This document shows, one piece after another, positions 1 to 10,927 of a DNA stretch of 64,000 nt. Each line of letters opens with the position of its first letter. The first letter of the stretch is position 1. This stretch comes from Adiantum capillus-veneris (lineage: Eukaryota > Streptophyta > Polypodiopsida > Polypodiales > Pteridaceae). Below the pieces are notes generated by a model that was given only the letters and a program-made list of their open reading frames with translations, did no database searches and was not told where the DNA came from. Made by a program: the position numbers and the translations under genes. The stretch covers positions 100,180,963 through 100,244,962 of the forward strand of contig CM043945.1 of assembly GCA_014529385.2 (NCBI GenBank), read 5' to 3'.

Positions 1-70
1 TCTCTCTCCCTATCTCCCCCTCTTTCCCTATCTCTCTCTGTTCCTCTCTTTCCCCCCCCCCCCCTCTCTC

Positions 71-117
<47 letters not shown>

Positions 118-147
118 ATCTCTACCTCTCTCTCTCTCTCTCTCCCC

Positions 148-193
<46 letters not shown>

Positions 194-208
194 ATCCCGC
201 ATCCTCTC

Positions 209-262
<54 letters not shown>

Positions 263-353
263 TATCTCTCCATCTCTCTTTTTCTCTCCCTCCCTATTTC
301 TCCCTCTTTCTCTCTCTCTCTTTCAATCTATCCCTCATCCTCCCTATTTCTCC

Positions 354-392
<39 letters not shown>

Positions 393-545
393 AATCTATC
401 CCTCATCCTCTCTATCTCTCCCTTTCTCTCTCTCTCTCTCTCTCCCTCTACCTCTATGTTTCTATCCCTCTTTCTCTATCTCTCTTTCCCTCTTCTCTTT
501 CTCTTTCTCTCTTTCTATTTCTCTCTCTTTACCCCATTCTCTCTC
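1..545. repeat. Pyrimidine-rich (CT)n microsatellite
   Basis: The + strand is almost purely C and T: long CT runs broken by TATCTC, CCCTC and TTTCTC variants. There is no gene. The tract ends where the LINE 5' region begins with CTATAGCCTCAATCG. Open frames through it are only Ser/Leu or Arg/Glu repeats. Confidence 0.95.
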
Positions 546-698
546 CCTCTATAGCCTCAATCGAAGAGCACGAATCCCTCTACGCATTGATGTAAAGACA
601 TAATTTTTCTGTGTAATAGAAGGCTTTGCTGTAATAACAACATCTTAGAACTGAAAAAATTGTCAAAACTTTTGATTTTTGTTGCCGACTTGAAGGCA

Positions 699-1633
699 AT
701 GTCAGACAAAACTCGCAAGGGTGGAAAAGCCACACTCGCCATGGAGAATGATGCAAAATCTCTAAGAAATTTGGATGCTAATCCGACCACCTTGTCTACA
801 ACAACGGAAGCAATGATCATGGCTTACTTGATCTCGTTACAAGAACCCGTCAAAACAACCAAGGTGAAGAGCTGCGTAAACTTGCAATGGAGAATGGCAC
901 TTTAAGAGTTCTCGTTGTGGAGAATGAGCACCTCAAGACGGTTGTTGAAATGCAAACAACACGCTTTATGCATCTTCAGAATGAAGTTCAAGAATGTAAA
1001 TTCTCTCTTGTTGACATGAATGTATTGAAAGAGCGCTTGAGCAAAGTTGAGAGTGATCATGTATTGAAAGAGGAAACGATAGATACAATACTACATGATG
1101 TATGTGAGATGAAAAATGCATCCAAATCATGGGCTGATATATGTAAAGATAATGTGGTGTCTACATCTCCTATCACATAAGCCGTTGTCCAAGCAAAGAA
1201 TGTAGAGAATGTGGACACTCAAGAATTGCAAGAATGACAAAAACACTCAAAGAACATTGTCATTCATGGAATCAAGGAGGAAAGCATGGAAACACCCCAA
1301 TCTCTTGCGGTTGCTATTGAAGAGTTTTTTGCTACACACTTTGGCATGTTAGGAATCATGGCTTATGGTGCACATCGAGTTGGAAAACAAGGAGTCCCTC
1401 GCTCGGGAGAAAGACCTATTGTATGTACCATGGTTGATGAGGTAAAGAGAAAGATCATCCTTGACAATGGTTGGATCTACCTCAAAGGAACGGGTTGTAA
1501 TGTATATGAGGATCGCACTCTTATGCAACAAAATGTACGTCGCAAAGAATATGAGGAAAGAAGCAAGAAGTTTAAGGTATCATCTCAAGAAGAAAAGTCA
1601 CTTGAGGAGGATGCAAGTCCACCCAAAAAATAA
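699..1633 (+). pseudogene. LINE ORF1 remnant (coiled coil + RRM-like)
   Basis: The ATG at 699 aligns with the ORF1 start of copy 2 (MS-D/G-KTRKG-like N-terminus). The frame shifts near 855. From 887 it continues through a leucine/glutamate-rich coiled coil (KERLSKVESDHVLKEE). It meets an in-frame TAA at 1178-1180 and a TGA near 1235 where copy 2 has an arginine codon. It resumes to 1633 with the NIVIHGI and GAHRVGKQG...RPIVCTM segment typical of LINE ORF1 RNA-binding domains. The terminal TAA at 1631-1633 is in frame with the ORF2 ATG at 1640. The ancestral product would be the nucleic-acid-binding ORF1 protein. Confidence 0.75.
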
Positions 1634-1639
1634 GGACAC

Positions 1640-4600
1640 ATGATCTATGAGACCAACTCAAACTTGCGAATAATGTTTTGGAGTTGTAATGGGTATCCAT
1701 GGAATGCGGGAATTGGCATTGATGAGCTTACCAATGACTCCGATGTGATACTTCTTGTCAAAACATGGGAGCATGATGCACAACGAATTCTTGGATTTGA
1801 CAAATACGATGTTCATTCTTTAATGTGGGCCAAGAATGCAAAGCAACGAAGAGGCCAAGGAGGTGTAGCATGTATGACCAAAAAGGGTTTGAAATATGTT
1901 TCCATTTTCAAAGAAGATAAGTATAAACGCTACTTATGGCTGAAAATCAGCCCACCAAATGGTCAAGTCATGTTTGTGGTTGGTTGCTACATTCTTCACT
2001 ATGACTCCAACTTTTATGCTCGCTTGAATGTGGATAGATATCAGCCCCTTATTGAACTAGAGGAAGACATTTCTCATTACAAGGATCAAGGTGAAGTCAT
2101 TGTTTTTGGAGACATGAATGCTCGTACAAATATATGTTACAACACGACACACAACAAGTCGACATGCCGCATGTCTCAAGAAGAATGGATGACTCATACA
2201 TGTATAATCGAAGTTCTAATGATGCGAAAGAACTGGATCACTATGGAAAGCCACTTCTACATATGTGCAATAGTACCGGAATGCTCATTGCAAATGGTGT
2301 ATCTCTATGGCAAGGAACCAATGACTTTACATGTAGAAAGCACAATGGTGATAGCGTGATTGACTATATGTTGTTCTCAGAAGCCACTCTAGAATGCATA
2401 CAAAGCTTTACACTTGGTGAATGGAATTTGGAATCGGATCATAGGATGTTATGTATTGACCTCAAGTGTGGTAAACGGCCCGAGCATGTAGCCTCCAATC
2501 ATGATGTAAATCATTTGTACCTACGTCTAGACTTCAAACGAGCACTTATATATGCTGATATGGTGGACCAAATGTTAAGCATGATAGAGCATCAAGAGAG
2601 CCCAACATTAGAATGCAAGTGGAAAGTTTTCAAAGAAGTAATTTTCTCTTGTGCAAAGGAATGCTTTTCGGTGAAACACATGTCTTGCAAAAAGTCTAAG
2701 AAGGGTAGCACCAAGAAGAAATGATTTGACATGGAATGTAGTCAAGCTCGAAAACACTTGCTAAGATTGGATGCAATCAAAGACAAGGAAGTTTACTTGG
2801 AATGTTCACACACATACAAATAATTTTTTCAAAAGAAGAGGAGAAGTTGGAAGTCAAAAAACAACTTCTTTTAGCGCAAGAGAAAGCACATGCATGTGGC
2901 AAGTTTTGGCAAAATCTAAAATGCAAGCGCGTTAAGAGCTTTGGTGACTTGACTCTTGAGGATATGTATATGCATTGTAAGAACCTCTATGAGCAACCCA
3001 CTGTTGATAAGATGGAGTGTTGTAGCTCCCTTCCGTTTATGTCTCCCTTCTTTACCATTGAAGATGTATGCCGCGCGCTTGAGAAACTTGCTACTCGCAA
3101 GGCAGGTGACCTTCAAGCTGTCAAGGCTGAAATGATTAAATGGACAACCAAGAAAACATGATATTGGATATGCGATATGTTTACCCTTGCTCTTCAGTAT
3201 GGCATGACTCATGATTGGAGTGCAAATTGGATCAAACCTTTGCACAAAGGAGGAGATGTAAACAATGTGAACAACTATCGCACTATAATGGTTGGTTCTT
3301 TGATGGCGAAGTTATTTGGATGTATCATGGAGATGAAGATAAGTGAATGGGATGAAAATAATGGCAAACGTGCGCTTGGCCAAGCAGTTTTTCGAAAGCA
3401 TCATAGCACTATTGATCACCTTGTCACTCTTCGAGTTCTTATGGAAGCGTCTCGATTGAAAGGAAAAAAGTTGTATTGTTGCTTTGTGGATTTCAAGAAA
3501 TCTTTTGACATGGTACCGCGAGGAATCTTTGGAGACGTATGCAAAGCCTTCAAGTGCCGAGAGAATTTATGCATGCAGTCTTTTGCATCTACCAAAAAGT
3601 GATATGTCGATTACATACGGGAGATGGAATCTTAGAATTTTTTGCAAGCACCATTGGTCTCAAACAAGGATGCCCACTTTCCACAACCCTCTTTGGGCTA
3701 CTCATTGATGAATTGGACTGCATGGTTCTTGATTTTATGCAGAAAGAAGGCATAGAAGAGGTTAAGATTGGAAATGCACTGATCATGCTTTTGCTTTATG
3801 CCGATGATGTAGTGTTCTTGGCACATACCTTAGAAGATGCACAAAAGCTTATGAGTGTCTTGGAACGCTTTTGCCTACATAGAGGGTTGATTGTGAATGG
3901 ATCCAAAACCAAGGTTATGCTTGTAAAGACCCTCAATGACAAAAATCCCTGCATTGTATACAACAATGAGCAACTTGAAGTGGTAGATCACTTCAAGTAC
4001 CTTGGCCTTCAGGTTCCATCCAATTATAAATGGAAGGATTGTGCAATGCATCGCTTGGAAGCCGGATCGAGGGCTTATTATGCATTTGAGAACATGTGCA
4101 ATGCTGGAGAGATCAAGTGTTGGGCTCTCAAAAAGTACCTTTTTGACACATTGGTGACATCGGTGCTTCTTTATGGAGTGGAGGTGTGGGATGGAAGCAT
4201 CGGGAAGTCTACTTGGAAAAAGTTTGAGAATGTCCAAAAGCATTTTCTCACCAACTTTCTCCAAGTCAAGACACAAACACCCTGCATGCTCTTACTTCTT
4301 GAGTTCGGGTCGCTTCCCATTGAGGTCTTGGGCATGCAAAGGGTTGTGGAGTACATGCGTAAGACACAATGTAGCCCTTTGCATCCACTTCCTAGAATCG
4401 CATATGAAGCAAGTCAAAAGGTTCAAAAGACATGCAAGAGCAAAATACTAAGTTCGGGGTGGATGCTTGACATCAAGAAATGGTTTGGAAGATGGGATGC
4501 ATGTCACTTGGTCAAGGATGCGTCGATCGACTCCCAAGTTAATGAGGCCTTATTACAACACCAATGTATCACGGCTTGGGAGAAAGAGGTTCTCGCTTCA

Positions 4601-4996
4601 GCCATTACACCACACACGTTGCCCCAAACTACAGATCTCTCTTCTTCTCCGAACGAGGTAACCGAACCCATCTCTACATCCTTGAGCCCATCCCGTTGAG
4701 TGCGATCCGCACCATTGTCTCCATTCGTCTTAGCTCCCATTCTCTACGCTGCGAGACAGGACATTGGGGCACTGGTGAAGAGTGTCATCAACTTTGCACC
4801 TTATGCCCTCGTCAAGTACGAGAGAGTGAGTACCACACGCTACTTGCGTGCTCAGCTTTTGACCACATTAGGTCCTATTTTCCCCATATATTCAGCCATG
4901 AGCTCTCTCTACATACCTTCCTCTCCCAACCACGATGTGGACTCTCTATTGCGACGCTCATTTCAACCATTTTTTAGCATCGAGAGTCACTTATGA
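1640..4996 (+). pseudogene. LINE ORF2 remnant (endonuclease-RT)
   Basis: Homologous throughout to ORF2 of copy 2, but scattered over at least five frame segments (about 1640-2359, 2134-2724, 2802-3161, 3177-3602, 3539-4699, 4564-4996). The N-terminal APE-type endonuclease keeps FWSCNGYPWN and GDMNAR. The glutamate of motif LLVETW is changed to lysine (LLVKTW), which would remove a metal ligand. The RT keeps FVDFKKSFD and LLLYADDVV. A Cys/His segment (CTLCPRQVRESEYHTLLAC) lies at the C-terminus. Unlike copy 2 it has a real ATG at 1640. It cannot make a functional protein. Confidence 0.85.
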
Positions 4997-5085
4997 CCTC
5001 CACTCACACCACGTGACATGTTTATTTGGTCCCATAGGTCATATTTGACCTTCAAAGACGATAATAGAGCTATCTATCTCTCTCT

Positions 5086-5098
5086 CTCTCTCTCTCGC

Positions 5099-5137
<39 letters not shown>

Positions 5138-5259
5138 GTATATATATCTATATATGTATGTATATATATATTTCCATCTATTCCTATCTCTCTCTATTTC
5201 TATCTATTTCTCCCTCTCTCTCTATCTCCCCCTCTTTCTCTCTCTCTTTATCTCTATCC

Positions 5260-5315
<56 letters not shown>

Positions 5316-5409
5316 TGTGTGTGTCTCTCCCTCTTTCCTATCCCTCTCCCTCTCCCTCTTTCTCTCTATTTCTATCTATCCCTCTCTCTCTCTCTCAAAC
5401 TCTCTTCCC

Positions 5410-5477
<68 letters not shown>

Positions 5478-5633
5478 ATCTATTCCAATCCCTCTCTCTT
5501 TATCTTTCTCTCTCTCTCGCTATCTCTTTCTCTTTCTCTCTCTCTTTCCCTCTCTCTCTCTTTCCCTCTCTCTCTCTATCTATTCCTAACTCTCTCTATC
5601 TATTCCCATCCCTCTCTGTTTCGATCTCTCTCC

Positions 5634-5699
<66 letters not shown>

Positions 5700-5717
5700 C
5701 TCTCGATCTAATACTAT

Positions 5718-5788
<71 letters not shown>
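5086..5788. repeat. Compound microsatellite: (TA)n, (CT)n, (TG)n
   Basis: Starts with TATATA/TGTATG repeats (about 5100-5175), then CT-rich sequence with a pure TG block near 5300-5324 and long pure CT blocks near 5415-5466, 5637-5688 and 5725-5787. It separates the two LINE copies. The long open frames here are low-complexity artefacts. No gene is seen. Confidence 0.95.
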
Positions 5789-5791
<3 letters not shown>

Positions 5792-6016
5792 GCAGCCGTT
5801 TTTTGACCTAGTAGACAGCAGTCCACTCTTTTGATCATAACTTCTTCATCCGAACTCCGATTTGGGTGATCTATAGCCTCAATCGAAGAGCACGAAGTCC
5901 TCTACGCATTGATGTAAAGACAGAAATTTTCAGAGTTATGGAAGGCGTTTCTGTAGCAGCATTTTCGAAGTGAACAGGTTCAACAAAATTGATTCTCATC
6001 TCCTATTTTACATACA

Positions 6017-6967
6017 ATGTCTTCCGGCACTCGCAAGGGTTCTTCTTCTTCAACAAGGTCCACAACCATTGTGGAAAATGATCCAAAATCTCCTAAGTGT
6101 GGAGATAGCAACACAACCATCCAACCAACAACATCGGAAACCATGATCATGGCGTACTTGGTATCATTGCAAGAGACTGTAAACAAACAAGGCGAAGACT
6201 TACGAGCACTTGCAATGGAGAATGGAACACTAAGGGTACTTGTGGTTGAGAATGAGAATCTCAAGAGGACACTTGAAATGCAAACAACACGTTTGATGCA
6301 ACTTGAAGAGGAAGTCAAGGAATGTAAACGCTCTCTTGTGGACTTGAATGCTTTGAAGGAGCGGATGAGCAAAGTAGAGCATGACCATGTATTGAAAGAG
6401 GAGAAATTTGACACTATGAGCCGGGATGTATGCGACATGAAAAATGTATGCACAAACAAGTCTTGGGCTGATGTATGTGGTAGCAATGTGGTTTCTAATT
6501 CCTCACTCATGCAAGCTATGGTTCAAACAAAGAATGTTGAGAATGTGGATGTGGAGGAGTTGAAGGAACGGGAGCGACGTTCCAAGAACATTGTTATTCG
6601 TGGAATTCCCGAAGAGAAGTTAGAGACACCTCCTTCTCTTGCCATTGTTATTGAAGATTTCTTCAAAACCCACTTTGGCATGTCCGGAGTTATGGTCTAT
6701 GGAGCACATAGAGTGGGAAAGCAAGGAGCTCCTCGCTCGGGAGAACGGCCAATTGTATGCACCATGCCGGATGAGACCAAGCGAAAGATTATCCTTGATA
6801 ATAGTTGGATCTATTTGAGGGATACAAAATGTTTTGTATGTGAAGATCGCACTATTAAGCAACAAAATATGCGTCGCAAGGCATATGAGGAAAAGAATAA
6901 TAAAAACAAGGAGATCTCTCATGAAGAAAATGTGCCCAAGGAGGAGGCAAGTCTCTCAAGCAAATAG
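6017..6967 (+). CDS. LINE ORF1 protein (coiled coil + RRM-like RNA-binding)
   Basis: An intact 316-residue frame from ATG 6017 to TAG 6965-6967. A Ser/Thr-rich N-terminus is followed by a long heptad-like coiled coil (about residues 50-140, rich in L, E and K). Then comes an RRM-like domain: NIVIRGIPEE at about residue 193, GAHRVGKQGAPRSGERPIV at about 230-248, and a lysine-rich tail. This layout matches LINE ORF1 proteins that trimerise through the coiled coil and coat element RNA; that role is known for the family, not shown here. ORF2 follows in the same frame after the stop plus two codons. The start was chosen as the first ATG, which the degenerate copy 1 shares. Confidence 0.8.
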   Translation: MSSGTRKGSSSSTRSTTIVENDPKSPKCGDSNTTIQPTTSETMIMAYLVSLQETVNKQGEDLRALAMENGTLRVLVVENENLKRTLEMQTTRLMQLEEEVKECKRSLVDLNALKERMSKVEHDHVLKEEKFDTMSRDVCDMKNVCTNKSWADVCGSNVVSNSSLMQAMVQTKNVENVDVEELKERERRSKNIVIRGIPEEKLETPPSLAIVIEDFFKTHFGMSGVMVYGAHRVGKQGAPRSGERPIVCTMPDETKRKIILDNSWIYLRDTKCFVCEDRTIKQQNMRRKAYEEKNNKNKEISHEENVPKEEASLSSK

Positions 6968-6973
6968 GGATGC

Positions 6974-9900
6974 GTGACCTATGAGACCGAGTTACAATTG
7001 AAAATATGCTTTTGGAATTGTAATGGATACCCATGGAATGCGGGGGTTGGCATTGATGAACTAACAAGCAAAGCCGCTGTTGTACTTCTTGTTGAAACTT
7101 GGGAGCATGATACACAAAGGATTAACGGCTTGGAGGATTACAATGTACATTCATTGATGTGGTCAAAGAATCTCAAGCAACGAAGAGGACAAGGAGGGTT
7201 AGCATGTATGGTTAAGAAAGGATTGGAAGATTTTGTATCAATTGTGAAAGATGACAAGTACAAACGTTATGTATGGCTGAAAATTATGACACCAAAAAGA
7301 GCACCCATTTTTGTAGCCGGTTGCTACATTCCTCATCATGATTCTCCCTTTTATGCTTGCATGGATAGAGATCAACCATTTTCTGATTTGGAAGAGGACA
7401 TTGCTTATTTCAAAGGTGAAGGTGATGTTATTGTATTTGGGGATATGAATGCTCGTACAAAAACATTGCAACATGATACTCAACAATTTGATATGCCATA
7501 CATTTCAAGGGAGTTGGAGGAAGTTCACTTGTATGATCGTACTTCAATGGATGAGAAAGAGCCGGATCACTATGGAAAGTTACTTTTACACATGTGTAAT
7601 AGCACCGGTATGCTCATTGCCAATGGTGTATCTTTGTGGAGTGGAACCAATGGATTTACATGTAGAAGACATAATGGGGATAGTGTGATTGACTATATGC
7701 TACTCTCTGAAGCCATCATGTATCGCATAAAGAGTTTTATGTTTGGTCAATGGACCCCGGAGTCCGACCATCGCACCTTATGTATTGACCTTTCATGTGG
7801 AGAAGCAACTAAGCATGATAATCTCAGCCAAAGGAAAGAGAAGTTATCACTATGTATGGATTTCAAACGGGCACCAATGTACATTGAAATGGTTGAGCAA
7901 AAATTATGGATGACAAAGCTTCAATATGATGCACCATTGGAAACTAAATGGGAAGCTTTCAAGAAAGCTATTTGTTCTTGTGCGTAAGAATGCTTTGCCA
8001 TAAAGCATCTCCATGGTATGAACAAAGATAGATCACGCAAAAGGTGGTTTGATAAAGAATGTCAAGATGCTCGAAAGTCCTTGATAAAGCTTGATGCAAC
8101 TATGGACAAAGACAACTATCAAAGTCATTTGCATACATACAAGGCATTGATTCAAAAGAAGAGAAGAAGATGGGAAGTAAAGCAACAAGAATTTCAAGTC
8201 CAAGAAAAGGCACATGCATGTGGAAGATTTTGGAGAAACTTGAGAGGCAAGCGGGTTGAGAATTTTGGTAACTTGAGTCTAGTGGATATGTACACACATT
8301 GTAGGCAATTATATGAGCAAGAAAATACTGAAAAAATGCCATTTTATGGTTCACTCCCATGTATGCCGTCTTTTTTTACTATTGAGGATGTATGCGGTGG
8401 GCTTGAAAAGTTGGCCACTCGCAAAGCGGGAGATCTTCAAGGTATCAAGCCGGAGATGATCAAATGGACGGGAGATTTTACCCATGAGTGGATGTGTGAT
8501 ATGTTCAACCTTGCACTTCAACATGGTATGCCTTATGATTGGAGTACTAATTGGGTTAAGCCTTTGCATAAAGGAGGGGATGTAAAGAATGTAAGCAACT
8601 ACCGGACTATAATGATTGGGTCTCTTATGGCAAAGTTGTTTGGGTGCATAATGGAGATGAAATTGAGTGATTGGGCTGAAGAGAATGACAAGCGTGCAAA
8701 GGGACAAGCGGGTTTTCGTCGATGCCATAGCACCATTGATCATCTTGTCACTCTTCGTGTTCTCATGGAGGAAAGTCGGTTAAAAGGCAAGCGATTGTAT
8801 TGTTGTTTTGTGGACTTTAAGAAAACCTTTGATATGATTCCACGTAACAATTTGTGGAGAAGGATGGAAGAACTCCAAGTGCCAAGTGAGTTTATGCTTG
8901 CGGTTTCTCGAATCTATGAGAAGGTGATTTGTCAATTGCGCATGGGAAGAGAAATTTCAGAAATTTTTGTAAGCACTATTGGGGTTAAACAAGGATGTCC
9001 ATTGTCACCAACTCTCTTTGGTCTATGCATCGATCAATTGGAACAAATGGTACTTGACTTTATGCAAGAAGAAGGCATTGAAGAGGTCACTATTTGCAAT
9101 GCGGTAATCATGCTTTTGTTGTATGCGGATGATGTAGTGCTTCTAGCACACACTTTAGAAGATGCACAAAAGCTTATGGTTGTCCTTGAGAACTTTTGCT
9201 TGCATAGTGGGCTGATTGTAAATGAATCCAAAACAAAGGTTATGCTTGTGAAAACCAACCATAAGGAGAAGCCATGCATTGTGTACAACAAGGAGACACT
9301 TGAAGTTGTTGAGAGCTTTAAGTACCTTGGCCTTGAGGTTCCATCCAATCACAAGTGGCATGAATGTGCTATGCGTCGTTTGGAAGCGGGAAAGAGAGCA
9401 TATTATGCATTTGAGAACATGTGTAATGCGGGAAACATCAAGTGTTGGGTTCTCAAGAAGTATCTTTTTGATGCATTGGTGACACCGGTTCTTCTTTATG
9501 GAGTTGAAGTGTGGGGCGGGAGCATCTCAAAGTCTACTTGGAAAGAGTTTGAGAATGTCCAAAAGCGTTTTCTTACAAACTTTCTCCAAGTTAAGACACA
9601 AACACCATATATGCTCCTACTTCTTGAGTCGGGATCTCTTCCAATTGAGGTTATGGGCATGGAAAGGGTTGTGGAGTACATGATAAAGATGCGTCAAAAC
9701 CCCTCACATCGACTTCCTACAATTTCATGGGAAGCAAGCAAAAAAGTTCAAAAGACGCATAAAAGCAAGATCTTGAGCACGGGATGGATGCAAGACATAA
9801 AGAAGTGGTTTGGGAGATGGGATGCATTACACTTGCTACATGATGCTTCAATTGACTCTCAAGTGAATGAAGCTTTTCTACAACGCCAATGTATTACGGC

Positions 9901-10366
9901 TTGGGAGAAATCCGGTGGGTCACGCTTCATACATTACACCACCTATATTGCCCCCAACTACAAAACCATGTTCTTCGCTGAGAGAGGAAACCGTACTCAC
10001 ACTTACATGATTGAGCCTATTCCCTTGTCCGCGATACGCACTATCGCAGCAATTCGGCTTAGCTCCCATTTCCTTCGATGCGAGATAGGGCGTTGGGGCA
10101 ATGGAGAAGAGTCAAGTCGATTGTGCACATTATGCTCATTGCAAGTTCGAGAGTCTGAGTACCACACACTACTAGAGTGCTCAGCTTTTGATCACATCCG
10201 AACTTGCTTCTCTCACATTTTCAGCCATAACTTAGACCTACACACTTTCCTCTCCCAGCCAAAGTGTGGGCTCTCCATTGCGACTCTCATCACTACAATT
10301 TTGGAGCATCGAGAGTCACTCATCAGCCATACACATACTACATCACATGTAACTTTGGTCCCATAG
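6974..10366 (+). pseudogene. LINE ORF2 (APE endonuclease + reverse transcriptase), one stop
   Basis: About 1130 codons in one frame, broken only by TAA at 7985-7987, where copy 1 has a lysine codon (AAG), so one substitution separates it from an open frame. The endonuclease has WNCNG (Asn), LLVETW (Glu), GDMNAR, VIDYML and SDHR, all expected catalytic positions of the EEP/APE fold. The RT has FVDFKKTFD, QGCPLSPTLFG and YADD (near 9120), then a thumb region and a C-terminal Cys/His segment (CTLCSLQVRESEYHTLLEC). I see no RNase H. The frame opens with GTG, not ATG. The next in-frame Met is about 60 residues in, past two catalytic residues, so normal initiation is lost or ORF2 is reached by readthrough or reinitiation. 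Confidence 0.88.
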
Positions 10367-10402
10367 GTCATATTTGACCTCCGAGGACGATAATAAAATC
10401 TA

Positions 10403-10744
10403 TCTATCTATCTCTCTATCTATCTCTATCTCTCTCTCTCTATTCCTATCCCTCTCTCTCTCTCTCTATCCCTCTCTTTCTCTCATTCTCTCTCCATTTA
10501 TCTCCCTCTCATTAATTCTATCCCTCTTTCTCTCATTCTCTCTTTATATCTCTCTCTCTCTCCATTTATCTCCCTCTCATTAATTATCTCTCTCTATTTA
10601 TCTACCTCTATCCCTCTTTCTCTCTCACTCTCTTTATATATATCTCTCTCTCTTTCTCTTTCTCTCCCTCTCTATCTATTCCCCTCCTCCTCTCTCTCTA
10701 CTTATCCTTCTCCATTTGTCTCCCTCTCTTTAAATTTATCTCTC

Positions 10745-10790
<46 letters not shown>

Positions 10791-10796
10791 ACATTT
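10403..10796. repeat. (CT)n / (TATC)n microsatellite after LINE 3' end
   Basis: TATC units grade into CT-rich sequence with ATTAATT interruptions and end in a pure CT block near 10750-10786. No gene is visible. Confidence 0.95.
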
Positions 10797-10805
10797 CTAT
10801 CCAAA

Positions 10806-10927
10806 CAATCATTTCCAAATGTGCCTAGCAAATCAATCATTTCCAAACATGCCTAACAAAGCAACCATTTTCAAAGAATCCTAGCAAAGCAACCATTCCA
10901 AACAAGACGTGCAAAGCAACCATTTCC
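10806..10927. repeat. 28-bp minisatellite, about 4.3 units
   Basis: Imperfect tandem units begin with CAAYCATTT at 10806, 10834, 10862, 10890 and 10917 (spacing 28, 28, 28, 27). Each has a CCTAGCAAA-like second half. Not coding. Confidence 0.85.

Larger units (their letters stand above)
551..5085 (+). mobile_element. LINE (non-LTR retrotransposon), degenerate copy 1
   Basis: This is a two-ORF LINE in the same orientation and of the same family as the copy at 5789-10402. The two share the 5' stretch starting CTATAGCCTCAATCG, both ORFs and the 3' end (CCCATAGGTCATATTTGACC, then a GACGATAAT stretch). Copy 1 lacks the first ~80 bases present in copy 2. The 3' end runs into ATCT/CT repeats instead of a poly(A) tail. 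Stops and frameshifts in both ORFs make it a dead copy. No target duplication can be read because both flanks are simple repeats. Confidence 0.85.
5789..10402 (+). mobile_element. LINE, nearly full-length copy 2
   Basis: The element starts directly after a CT microsatellite with a ~230-base 5' UTR (5789-6016). It carries ORF1 (6017-6967) and ORF2 (6974-10366) and ends at a GACGATAATAAAATC stretch followed by TATC/CT repeats. The endonuclease-RT architecture and the ORF1 type place it among APE-endonuclease LINEs; the clade (L1-like or other) is not resolved by eye. Only one internal stop and a GTG in place of the ORF2 ATG distinguish it from a coding-competent element. It inserted between, or generated, pyrimidine microsatellites on both sides. 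Confidence 0.9.

Noticed and set aside
5018-5838. Long open frames (up to 262 codons) of Ser/Leu or Arg/Glu
   Set aside because: They are translations of (CT)n microsatellite in several frames and on both strands; no codon structure or homology.
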